A stretch of DNA of 7,921 nt. It comes from Chloroflexota bacterium. GTDB lineage: Bacteria; Chloroflexota; Dehalococcoidia; GIF9; UBA5620. The position numbers were made by a program, and so were the translations under genes. The stretch covers positions 1 through 7,921 of the forward strand of contig JAPLHH010000070.1 in assembly GCA_026389735.1 (NCBI GenBank). Direction: 5' to 3'. A model generated the notes under the pieces. It made no database searches, was not told the DNA's origin, and was given only the letters and a program-made list of their open reading frames with translations. Shown here piece by piece: positions 1-5,516 of this stretch; the first letter of the stretch is position 1, and every line of letters begins with the position of its first letter.

Positions 1-102
1 ATCGCTCGCTTCTGCTCTTTGCTGTTCAAGGTGATCTGTTCCCTCATAAGGTGACAGAATCACAGAACAGTTACGGGGTGACAAAGTCTCAGACCATCGA
101 CA
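1..102. repeat. Spaced GGTGA direct repeats, possible end of an insertion sequence
   Basis: Three GGTGA-headed units begin at about 30, 50 and 77. The units at 50-69 and 77-96 match at 16 of 20 positions (GGTGACA.A.TC.CAGA.CA). Read on the minus strand, the stretch starts TGTCGATGGTCTGAGA at 102. Short repeated blocks next to a terminal TGT/ACA are typical of the ends of IS21-type elements. The transposase would lie left of the window, so the assignment is inference. A cluster of protein-binding sites is the alternative. Confidence 0.35.
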
Positions 103-118
103 GTAGCACTCTTCGTCG

Positions 119-147
119 TTGACCCAAGGATGGGATTTCGCTAGAAT
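119..147 (+). promoter_or_regulatory. Sigma70-type promoter of the tRNA cluster
   Basis: The -35 box TTGACC (119-124) and the -10 box TAGAAT (142-147) are separated by exactly 17 bases; each matches consensus at 5 of 6 positions. Transcription would start near 154, about 18 bases before the 5' end of tRNA-Trp. It is the best promoter upstream of the cluster and probably drives at least the Trp and Leu(GAG) genes. Confidence 0.65.
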
Positions 148-171
148 ACCGTCGCTGTCCACGGAGGCGAT

Positions 172-247
<76 letters not shown>

Positions 248-257
248 AAATTGTGTC

Positions 258-282
258 CCCACAAAATCGGAGGTTTTGTGGG
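258..282. other. Perfect 9-bp hairpin between tRNA-Trp and tRNA-Leu(GAG)
   Basis: CCCACAAAA (258-266) pairs perfectly with TTTTGTGGG (274-282) around the loop TCGGAGG. No U-run follows, so it is not a standard intrinsic terminator. Its place between two tRNAs, 10 bases after one CCA end and 8 bases before the next 5' end, fits a processing or spacer hairpin in the primary transcript. The role is inferred. Confidence 0.5.
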
Positions 283-290
283 AGATGAGC

Positions 291-377
291 GCCGAGGTGG
301 TGGAATAGGTAGACACGCCATCTTGAGGGGGTGGTGGGCATAAGCCCGTAGGAGTTCAAATCTCCTCCTCGGCACCA
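291..377 (+). tRNA. tRNA-Leu (anticodon GAG)
   Basis: This 87-base class II tRNA has acceptor GCCGAGG/CCTCGGC (291-297 with 367-373) and anticodon stem CCATC/GGTGG around loop TTGAGGG, giving GAG. A long variable arm is closed by GGGC/GCCC. The T stem AGGAG/CTCCT is perfect around TTCAAAT. Discriminator A (374) and encoded CCA (375-377) are present. The long variable arm and discriminator A confirm leucine. Confidence 0.96.
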
Positions 378-399
378 TTTTTGATATCATTTTTGATAT
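376..399 (+). repeat. Exact 12-base tandem duplication after tRNA-Leu(GAG)
   Basis: CATTTTTGATAT occurs twice in a row at 376-387 and 388-399. The first copy includes the last two bases of the encoded CCA. Each unit carries a run of five T, so the pair may help end transcription after the tRNA. That role is speculative, and no stem precedes the T-runs. Confidence 0.6.
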
Positions 400-418
400 A
401 ATTAGAGTGTTTACTAAA

Positions 419-472
419 TGTAGCGGCGAGGCTTCAGCCTCGCCAATGCGACCTTAAAAGGTCGCAGCTACA
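419..472. repeat. Double-hairpin interspersed repeat, copy 1
   Basis: The 54-base element is bounded by TGTAGC and GCTACA, which pair with each other. Inside are two perfect hairpins: GGCGAGGC-TTCA-GCCTCGCC and GCGACCTT-AA-AAGGTCGC. The whole would fold as a three-way junction. A related copy in reverse orientation lies at 6765-6851, and both share the flank GTTTACTAA next to the TGTAGC end (409 onward here). This looks like a short non-coding mobile repeat (REP or MITE-like) that settled between two tRNA genes. Confidence 0.8.
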
Positions 473-502
473 TAAGAAACGTATTGTTGATAAGCACCCT
501 CA

Positions 503-522
503 TATAATACATTTGCTATAGT
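503..522 (+). promoter_or_regulatory. Possible promoter upstream of tRNA-Gly
   Basis: A perfect -10-like TATAAT lies at 503-508, and an extended -10-like TGCTATAGT at 514-522 would start transcription close to 529, just before the tRNA at 531. No convincing -35 box is at the right distance from either. The inserted repeat upstream could have made a second promoter necessary. Confidence 0.35.
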
Positions 523-530
523 AACGACGT

Positions 531-605
531 GCGGAAGTAGTTCAGCGGTAGAACGCCTCCTTGCCAAGGAGGAGGTCGCGAGTTCGAATCTCGTCTTCCG
601 CTCCA
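531..605 (+). tRNA. tRNA-Gly (anticodon GCC)
   Basis: The 75-base cloverleaf has acceptor GCGGAAG/CTTCCGC (531-537 with 595-601). Anticodon stem CCTCC/GGAGG surrounds loop TTGCCAA, giving anticodon GCC. The T loop is TTCGAAT. Discriminator T (602) and encoded CCA (603-605) follow. It lies 11 bases upstream of tRNA-Cys, so the two are surely co-transcribed. Confidence 0.97.
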
Positions 606-616
606 GTGAAGTTTAA

Positions 617-692
617 GGCGGCGTAGCCAAGTGGTTAAGGCGGGGGTCTGCAAAACCCCTATTCAGCGGTTCAACTCCGCTCGCCGCCTCCA
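617..692 (+). tRNA. tRNA-Cys (anticodon GCA)
   Basis: The 76-base cloverleaf has acceptor GGCGGCG/CGCCGCC (617-623 with 682-688). Anticodon stem GGGGT/ACCCC surrounds loop CTGCAAA, giving anticodon GCA. Discriminator T (689), the usual Cys identity base, and encoded CCA (690-692) are present. A short T-run (695-699) follows without a clear stem, and tRNA-Leu(UAA) begins 18 bases after the CCA. Confidence 0.97.
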
Positions 693-710
693 ACTTTTTG
701 CTCACTTCTT

Positions 711-793
<83 letters not shown>

Positions 794-894
794 CTCGAAC
801 TCCGTTAATTCTTTCTTTCGACGCAAGCAATGTCGTAGCATTTGTGTCTTCCACCTCCCATAATCCGTGGGTTCTCTGACGGGAAACCTCGTCT

Positions 895-1104
895 GTCATT
901 GCGATGGGTGCAAGCCCCGAAGCAATCCCGTACTTTGTTTCCTGTCATTGCGAGGAGCCGCCTTCCCTTTATGTCATTGCGAGGAGCCGCAGGCGACGTG
1001 GCAATCCCAGCCCATTTCTCCGTCATTCTGAGGGAGCGAAGCGACCGAAGAATCTCGATGGTGCTCGGGATATCAAGAGATTGCTTCGCTTCGCTCGCAA
1101 TGAC
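895..1104. repeat. Cluster of short palindromic repeats (GTCATTGCGAGGAGCG type)
   Basis: This gene-free stretch carries at least five repeat units. Plus-strand units begin at 895 (degenerate), 944 (cut short at about 960), 973 and 1021 (variant GTCATTCTGAGGGAGCG). An inverted unit ends in GCTCGCAATGAC at 1104. Full units run about 35 bases from GTCATTGCGAGG to GCAATCCC, with ends that can pair (ATTGC/GCAAT). The ORFs crossing them, with VIARSR-like translations, are repeat translations and not genes. From 1105 to 1190 I see nothing further. Confidence 0.8.
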
Positions 1105-1190
1105 ACCAAAATCCGTGAATTCAATATTAAGACCTGTGAGGTTGGCCTTTTTGAGTTTGGGCTCATGGATTAAGGTATCTCATGCAGGCC

Positions 1191-1219
1191 TTGACACCAG
1201 CAGGTATGGAGATTAACAT
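1191..1219 (+). promoter_or_regulatory. Promoter of the double-selenocysteine gene
   Basis: A perfect -35 box TTGACA (1191-1196) is followed after 17 bases by TAACAT (1214-1219), a 4-of-6 match to the -10 consensus. Transcription would start near 1226, leaving a leader of about 48 bases before the ATG at 1274. Its presence supports an intact, expressed gene starting well before the first TGA. Confidence 0.6.
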
Positions 1220-1260
1220 AGCCACAGTTGTTAGTGTGCAGCAATATCAGCTAAAACGCT

Positions 1261-1266
1261 GGAGGA
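1261..1266 (+). promoter_or_regulatory. Shine-Dalgarno site fixing the start at 1274
   Basis: GGAGGA lies 7 bases before ATG 1274, close to ideal spacing. The internal ATG at 1367, which a caller that reads TGA as stop would pick, has no such site. This favours translation starting upstream of the in-frame TGA at 1343. Confidence 0.75.
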
Positions 1267-1273
1267 TTAAGCC

Positions 1274-1984
1274 ATGACACTTAAGATGTCGCTTCAAGAG
1301 GCTAAAGAGCACGCGCTGCAGCTCATGCACCGCGGCTATCACTGAGGCCCCACAGTCCTGCAAGTTATGTGGGAAGCATACGGACTCGGCAATGAAGACC
1401 TGCTCTGGGCAGGCACCGCTTTCAACGGCGGCATAGGTGGACAGCAGCAGGCGCCCTGCGGCGCTGTATCTTCTGGGGCGGTATGCCTGGGACTGCGCCA
1501 TCGCTGCTCATCGGAAGACAAGCAGAAAGTCAAGCAGGCACGGCTCGATGCTCGTCAAGATGCCAGCGAACTAGTCAGGAGCTTCTCCGAGAGGTTCGGC
1601 ACCATCACCTGCCTTGACCTGGTCGGGGTAGACTTCTCCAAGCCCGGGGGATACCAGCAGTTCCAGGAGTCTGGAACTTGGAAAGAGAGATGCGACAACT
1701 ATGTACAGTTCGTCATCGAGAAGCTCTATGAGCTGGATGAGAGGCGGAAGGTTGTCACAGTGCCACAGAAGGTAGTTATCTACACCAAGCCGGGTTGCCC
1801 CTACTGCGCTGCAGCCAAGCAGGACCTCGAGGAGCGCGGCGTGCCCTATGAGGAAATCAGCACTGAAAACAATCCCAAAGCCGTCGAAGAGGTAATGCGC
1901 CTGTCTAACGGCAAGGGCATAGTGCCTATCCTGGTCAGTGGAGAGGAAGTCAAGGTAGGTTTCAGCGGCGGCTGAGCCATCTAG
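1274..1984 (+). CDS. Putative double-selenocysteine protein: C-GCAxxG-C-C domain fused to a glutaredoxin-like domain
   Basis: Read through two in-frame TGA codons, this gives one 236-residue cytoplasmic protein without a signal peptide. Residues 1-145 match the C-GCAxxG-C-C redox family: an N-terminal helix leading to HRGYH-U24 at the first invariant cysteine position, the segment FNGGIGG, CGAVSSG with Cys62, Cys113 (ITCLDL) and Cys140 (ERCDNY). Residues 167-236 are a glutaredoxin-like domain: VVIYTKPGCPYC (Cys175, Cys178), the cis-proline-like stretch GIVPILV, then VGFSGG-U234-A-I and stop TAG. Selenocysteine fits better than decay because both TGAs fall at redox positions, the frame is otherwise open, and stem-loops follow both. 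UGA is not Trp here: TGG codes Trp in this gene and TGA ends other genes in the window. Selenoprotein members of both families are known as far as I recall; the substrate is unknown. ATG 1286 is a less likely start. Confidence 0.82.
1343..1345 (+). other. Predicted selenocysteine codon TGA (Sec24)
   Basis: This TGA is in frame with ATG 1274 and with the open frame that continues to 1975. It replaces the first invariant cysteine of the C-GCAxxG-C-C family, in the context GYH-U-GPTV where relatives have a GYNC-like sequence. A stem-loop with the right spacing follows at 1354-1386. Confidence 0.78.
1354..1386 (+). promoter_or_regulatory. Candidate bacterial SECIS element for Sec24
   Basis: An outer stem AGTCC/GGACT (1354-1358 with 1382-1386) and an upper stem TATG/CATA (1366-1369 with 1377-1380) close the loop TGGGAAG (1370-1376). 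The loop has G at its second position and begins 24 bases after the TGA; bacterial SECIS elements usually have a G in the first two loop positions and a spacing of about 16-37 bases. A competing hairpin CCCACA/TGTGGG (1349-1354 with 1368-1373) sits too close to the TGA. Confidence 0.45.
1973..1975 (+). other. Predicted selenocysteine codon TGA (Sec234)
   Basis: The TGA follows GGCGGC (Gly-Gly) and precedes GCC ATC TAG, giving the tail GG-U-A-I-stop. A C-terminal Sec just after glycines recalls thioredoxin reductase-like and glutaredoxin-like selenoproteins. A strong stem-loop follows at 1982-2015. If the TGA were a true stop, the product would be only three residues shorter, so this site is less certain than the first. 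Confidence 0.68.
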
Positions 1985-2015
1985 CTTGCGGCAGTCTGCC
2001 GCAAACATTGAGCTA
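1982..2015 (+). promoter_or_regulatory. Candidate bacterial SECIS element for Sec234
   Basis: TTGCGGCA (1986-1993) pairs perfectly with TGCCGCAA (1997-2004) around the loop GTC. TAGCT (1982-1986) can also pair with AGCTA (2011-2015), leaving a 3' bulge at 2004-2010. The loop begins with G at 1994, 18 bases after the TGA, which fits the SECIS rule. The stop codon TAG lies in the 5' arm. No U-run follows, so it is not a typical terminator. Confidence 0.6.
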
Positions 2016-2016
2016 T

Positions 2017-2052
2017 CCTCAAGGTGATGTGGGTTCAAGTGCCTCCATCGGC
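2017..2052 (+). pseudogene. Decayed 3' end of a tRNA-Leu, possible old attachment site
   Basis: The stretch matches the last 36 bases of tRNA-Leu(UAA) (757-792) at 30 of 36 positions, including TGTGGGTTC, AGT, CCTCC and TCGGC. No 5' half exists, because that space is filled by the selenoprotein gene. The T stem is broken further (GTGGG against GCCTC) and there is no CCA. A lone tRNA 3' end downstream of the intact gene is what integration at a tRNA leaves behind. The remnant of a lost tRNA-Leu gene is the alternative. Confidence 0.65.
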
Positions 2053-2075
2053 GTGTTTATCGCACAGATACAAAT

Positions 2076-2098
2076 TATTAAGCACGTTCCGCTTAATA
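2076..2098. other. 8-bp A/T-rich hairpin
   Basis: TATTAAGC (2076-2083) pairs perfectly with GCTTAATA (2091-2098) around ACGTTCC. Only TT follows directly, so it would be a weak terminator at best. It lies between the selenoprotein gene and the promoter of the next gene and may separate the two transcripts, or be an operator. Confidence 0.35.
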
Positions 2099-2218
2099 TT
2101 CTGCATGTCTTCCACTTAACATTCAACTTTGCATGACGGTTTGCTTATCCATTAATGCTAAGTACATTCAACCTACACTTTTCCTGATGGGGGTATTCTG
2201 TTCTAATTTGGATGGGTG

Positions 2219-2224
2219 TATAAT
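2219..2224 (+). promoter_or_regulatory. -10 box upstream of the first membrane-protein gene
   Basis: A perfect TATAAT lies 41 bases before ATG 2266; transcription would start near 2231 with a leader of about 35 bases. The sequence 16-18 bases upstream (around TTCTGT) matches the -35 consensus poorly, so the promoter may be weak or need an activator. Confidence 0.5.
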
Positions 2225-2265
2225 GTGAGTCAGACACACTTGTTTTTAGGTGAAAGGATGTTGTG

Positions 2266-3438
2266 ATGCCACGATACAGGCCGGCTAGAAGCCGATTCCC
2301 TTGGTCTAAACTGTTCTTATCCATCCTAGTCATTGTTTGTACTTTGGCCATTATTTGGACTGGTTACTTACTCTATACTCAACAATTGAATAAAATTACA
2401 GCTATCATCATACTCGCAGGGGCAATAGCAGTCTTAATCTGGGATGCATTCCTTCTAAGTAGATACAAAGTCAGTTCCGGTACTGTATTTGCTGCTTTTG
2501 TAGTTACAGCCCTTATTGGATGTGTGGTATCTGCCTTCTCCGGTATTGAACCTTTCACTAGCACCAAGAACGAGGTAATGAATTGGACTCAGAGCTTAAG
2601 TACTGAGGTACAGGATAGTTCACATGAAACGACAACTTCACCTGTATCTTCATTTGCTAATGTAAATGGACAGGTTATCATCGCTGAAAAACTCCAAGCA
2701 CTTACTGCAATACCGATACCTCCTAATCCTAATAATAATGAAGAGGTTTTTTGGATTGTAAAAGTCACTTTTAAAAATCTGTCATATAGCAATCCGATAG
2801 TTATTCGCTGGGATAAATGTTATGACGGATGGGTAATTATAGGCAGAGGAGAAGTCTACAAACCAAATTGTGTAGGGTCAATAACTTCCGATAGTTCTTT
2901 CAATGTGGGTCAAGGGCAGAGCGGTGAATTCACCTTTAATATTATAGTTCCACGAAGTCTTACGATTGATAAAGCTAAAATATGTTATCAAGGACAAGAA
3001 CCTTTCTCATATGGCACACTTTCTGGAGGTGAGGCGGTTTTGGCATATGATTGGGAATCTAAATCAGAGATTAAACATCCATTTGATGATTTTATAGTCG
3101 CAGGTAAGAATATGCAACTCAGAACTATTGCCAGTTGGAATGGGAGTGAGACTACCCATATTCGATTTGAGTCCAACAAGTCACCATGGGTAGTCAACTG
3201 GAGATATGAAAAGGCTAGCGAGATAGGCTCTAAGTTTGATATTTTTGTTATCACTGAAGCAATATATGAAAGGTTGGATGTGAGAGATGTCCCAGTTGCA
3301 GGTCTTTTTGGCATTTTTGCTGATGTGGCTTGGGCACCCGACAAATATGGGTCTATTGTTGTGCCTCAAGCAGGAAATTTTGTGATTGTGGTTGAAGCTT
3401 CTGGCTTAAATTGGCAAGTGAAAGTTGGTGTAGAATAA
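2266..3438 (+). CDS. Hypothetical membrane-anchored protein with a large beta-rich extracytoplasmic part
   Basis: I do not recognise this 390-residue protein. A basic N-terminus (RYRPARSRF) precedes three hydrophobic helices at about 16-37, 44-64 and 72-91, then a Ser/Thr-rich linker (about 97-130). The remaining 260 residues look beta-rich. Residues about 135-245 (VKVTFKNLS, Cys185, Cys202, FTFNIIVP, Cys240) resemble secreted immunoglobulin-like folds of the DUF4352 kind. Residues about 280-390 form a second beta-rich unit that ends ASGLNWQVKVGVE. By the positive-inside rule the C-terminal part should face outward. ATG 2266 is preferred over GTG 2263 because AAAGGA (2253-2258) lies 7 bases before it. 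The gene is clearly richer in A/T than the transketolase and amidohydrolase genes, which suggests transfer. A sensory or cell-surface role is only a guess. Confidence 0.8.
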   Translation: MPRYRPARSRFPWSKLFLSILVIVCTLAIIWTGYLLYTQQLNKITAIIILAGAIAVLIWDAFLLSRYKVSSGTVFAAFVVTALIGCVVSAFSGIEPFTSTKNEVMNWTQSLSTEVQDSSHETTTSPVSSFANVNGQVIIAEKLQALTAIPIPPNPNNNEEVFWIVKVTFKNLSYSNPIVIRWDKCYDGWVIIGRGEVYKPNCVGSITSDSSFNVGQGQSGEFTFNIIVPRSLTIDKAKICYQGQEPFSYGTLSGGEAVLAYDWESKSEIKHPFDDFIVAGKNMQLRTIASWNGSETTHIRFESNKSPWVVNWRYEKASEIGSKFDIFVITEAIYERLDVRDVPVAGLFGIFADVAWAPDKYGSIVVPQAGNFVIVVEASGLNWQVKVGVE

Positions 3439-3540
3439 TTGGTTGCACAACTGATATTATAGAAATAATGACTGGAAGCAAATGCTTGACCGTGCTAAGT
3501 TGATGTAAATAACTCGAAAGATAGAAGGAAAGCGCAAAGA

Positions 3541-4299
3541 ATGGAGTTCTTAACAAGTCTACCGATACTTGTTGTCGCAGTCCCAGTCATAATAATTTCG
3601 TTAATACTCATCGTCCCAACTTGGAGGACATTAGTGGCAACGCAGGACACATTGCCACAAAATCATCGTAGGGTGTTCTATAACCTTCGGTATGTGAAAA
3701 ATAGGCGAGTAAAGATAAAACTAGAACTAATGGAGGTGCTATTTCTGGGGTGTATCTTTTTTGGTTTATCTATCGCCTGTAACTTATTTGCAATTATGGG
3801 TGCCGTGGATATGATGTTTGGATTTGGGGGAGCTAACACCATAGTATCAGATTTCAATGCATCTAGGTGCTTATTATTAGCTGGTTTTACATCCTTTTTC
3901 ACCGCTATGTATGCAGTTGGCATTTTGCGCATAGGAGAATTTTTTTGTAAAGTCACGGGCAGAGAAAATCCCCTTCTTTATCAGCCGCAAACCGAGCTAG
4001 AACGTCAGCAGTATGAAATGTTATTTGAGGTTGCAGTTGGTCTCAGACCAAAACCACCAGAAGTGGATGAACCTTTTGAGCCTTGGGATGGTGGCACATG
4101 GGCTTTTTTCCTTTTCGTAATTGGGAGTATCTGGACTGCATATTTTGGTTTGCGTCCATTTAAGAATCTAGGTCTGCTTTGGGAAGTAGTCATTGGCCTT
4201 ATAGTAACCGGCCTGATTGGCCTTTTAATCGCCTGGCGCAGAAGCGAATTTGGTGACCTTTATAAATGGCTCAGATGCAAGTTCACTCGACATCATTGA
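3541..4299 (+). CDS. Hypothetical multi-pass membrane protein
   Basis: I do not recognise this 252-residue protein. Hydrophobic segments lie at about 7-26, 64-86, 109-130, 186-203 and 212-231. A basic loop follows the first (RYVKNRRVKIK, 50-60), and an acidic, proline-containing loop lies between the third and fourth (about 140-185, PKPPEVDEPFEPWDGG). A short basic tail ends KFTRHH. Five segments, with basic stretches after the first and last, make the topology uncertain. ATG 3541 is preceded by AAGGA (3525-3529), a rather long 11 bases away. The gene starts 102 bases after the previous one, shares its A/T-rich composition, and could be co-transcribed; TTGACC at 3486 lacks a good -10 partner. 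No catalytic motif is visible. Confidence 0.72.
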   Translation: MEFLTSLPILVVAVPVIIISLILIVPTWRTLVATQDTLPQNHRRVFYNLRYVKNRRVKIKLELMEVLFLGCIFFGLSIACNLFAIMGAVDMMFGFGGANTIVSDFNASRCLLLAGFTSFFTAMYAVGILRIGEFFCKVTGRENPLLYQPQTELERQQYEMLFEVAVGLRPKPPEVDEPFEPWDGGTWAFFLFVIGSIWTAYFGLRPFKNLGLLWEVVIGLIVTGLIGLLIAWRRSEFGDLYKWLRCKFTRHH

Positions 4300-4321
4300 T
4301 ATGTTACAGGGTAAACTTATA

Positions 4322-4338
4322 GCCTTTTTAGGCATTTT
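4322..4338 (+). terminator. Weak possible terminator
   Basis: A short stem GCCT/AGGC (4322-4325 with 4330-4333) around TTTT is followed by ATTTT, 22 bases after the TGA of the second membrane-protein gene. A four-pair stem is short for intrinsic termination. The rest of 4300-4571 shows no clear feature apart from a 25-codon open stretch on the minus strand, 4442-4516. Confidence 0.25.
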
Positions 4339-4571
4339 CCGCCATGACTGACTCATGCTTGATACCTTCACTTTTTTACCCCAAGCGGCGACTTATAAAA
4401 CTTCAGACTATCTTGGAAAGTGACTGACCTGGTGGGTCTCAGCCAGTAACTCGCTTGTAATGCTCCAGGCAATCCTCAAAGGTGATGCTCCGCGCATAGT
4501 CGAGAACCAGCCTAAGTCAGACTATCCACCAAGGTGCATAAGGAGATCCGTGCCTCGACACTACTATCCCA

Positions 4572-5516
4572 CTACTTTTTCGCCATAACCACCTTTACTG
4601 CCTGCTCAATGGCTTCGGCGGTGAGCCCGTGCTTCTGGAGGAGCTCGTCGGGCTTGCCTGATTTGGCGTAGACGTCTTTGATGCCGATAAAGCTCATGGG
4701 CACCGGCTTTTCCCGGACCACGACCTGTGCCACCCGGCTGCCCAGGCCGCCATGAAGGAGATGCTCTTCAGCAACCACAATAGCCCCCGTCTGCGAAGCT
4801 GCCTCAATAATAGCGCCTTCATCCAGCGGCTTTAAGGTGGGCATGTTGAGCACCCGGCAGTCTATGCCCTGCGACGCCAGACTACTGGCAGCTTCCACGG
4901 CTTTGGATGCCATTATGCCGCAGGCAATAACGGTGACATCTTTACCAGGCCTCAATGTTACCGCCTTGCCTAATTTAAAGCGGTAGCCATCGGTGTAAAC
5001 TGGCGGGAACTTGGGACGGCCAAGCCTGATATAAAACGGGCCTGCGATAGTTACGGCGGCTTTTACAGCTTCAACGGTCTCGACGGCATCAGCCGGAACG
5101 ATGACAGTAAAACCGGGCAGGGAGCAATAGAGCGCCAGGTCTTCGATAGCATGATGTGAAGCGCCGTCTTCACCCACGGTGATGCCGCCGTGAGTAGCTA
5201 CAACCTTCACATTCAGCTTCGGCTGGGCGATGCAAACCCTGACCTGGTCGAAGCAGCGGCAGGCAGCAAAGACAGCGAAGGTGCTGACAAAGGGAATCTT
5301 ACCCGAGGCTGCCAGCCCGGCGGCAATGCTCATCATGTTCTGCTCCTGCAAACCGCACTGGATGAACCGCTCGGGGAATGCTTGAGCGAAGTATTTAGTC
5401 ATCGTTGACCGGGACAGGTCAGCATCTAGAACTACAATATCCTTGTGTTCCTTGCCCAGCTCCACCAGGACTTTGCCATAAGCTTCCCGGGTGGACAGGT
5501 CTGCATAAGTGGTCAT
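4572..5516 (-). CDS. tkt: Transketolase, C-terminal subunit
   Basis: This 314-residue protein is the second half of a split transketolase, the ThDP-dependent cytoplasmic enzyme that moves two-carbon ketol units between sugar phosphates in the non-oxidative pentose phosphate pathway. The pyrimidine-binding domain fills about 1-175: DADLSRST (31-38), the catalytic Glu58 in CGLQEQN that activates the cofactor, and the GGITVGEDGASHH segment (110-122) with His121/His122 in the active site. The C-terminal transketolase domain (about 185-310) includes VIACG, PTLKPLD and VAEEHLLHGGLGS. The length is normal for this split form. The ATG overlaps the stop of the N-terminal subunit gene as ATGA, so the subunits are translationally coupled. 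A 1-deoxyxylulose-5-phosphate synthase or dehydrogenase E1 beta relative is less likely given the partner gene. Confidence 0.93.
   Translation of the reverse strand: MTTYADLSTREAYGKVLVELGKEHKDIVVLDADLSRSTMTKYFAQAFPERFIQCGLQEQNMMSIAAGLAASGKIPFVSTFAVFAACRCFDQVRVCIAQPKLNVKVVATHGGITVGEDGASHHAIEDLALYCSLPGFTVIVPADAVETVEAVKAAVTIAGPFYIRLGRPKFPPVYTDGYRFKLGKAVTLRPGKDVTVIACGIMASKAVEAASSLASQGIDCRVLNMPTLKPLDEGAIIEAASQTGAIVVAEEHLLHGGLGSRVAQVVVREKPVPMSFIGIKDVYAKSGKPDELLQKHGLTAEAIEQAVKVVMAKK

Noticed and set aside
895..1104. CRISPR array
   Set aside because: The repeats vary in sequence, orientation and spacing, and no uniform spacers are present.
805..1216. Several frames through the palindromic repeat cluster (VIARSR, CHCEEP-like strings)
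   Set aside because: These are translations of the repeat units themselves, seen in several frames and both strands.
1367..1975. A 202-residue protein starting at ATG 1367 and ending at the TGA at 1973
   Set aside because: It lacks a ribosome-binding site and the first conserved part of the C-GCAxxG-C-C domain, which is encoded in the same frame upstream of TGA 1343. The read-through gene from 1274 explains more.
1343..1975. TGA read as tryptophan (alternative genetic code) or as pseudogene stops
   Set aside because: TGG encodes Trp in this gene and TGA is a genuine stop elsewhere, for example in the ATGA overlap of the transketolase subunits. Both TGAs fall at redox positions and the frame has no other damage.
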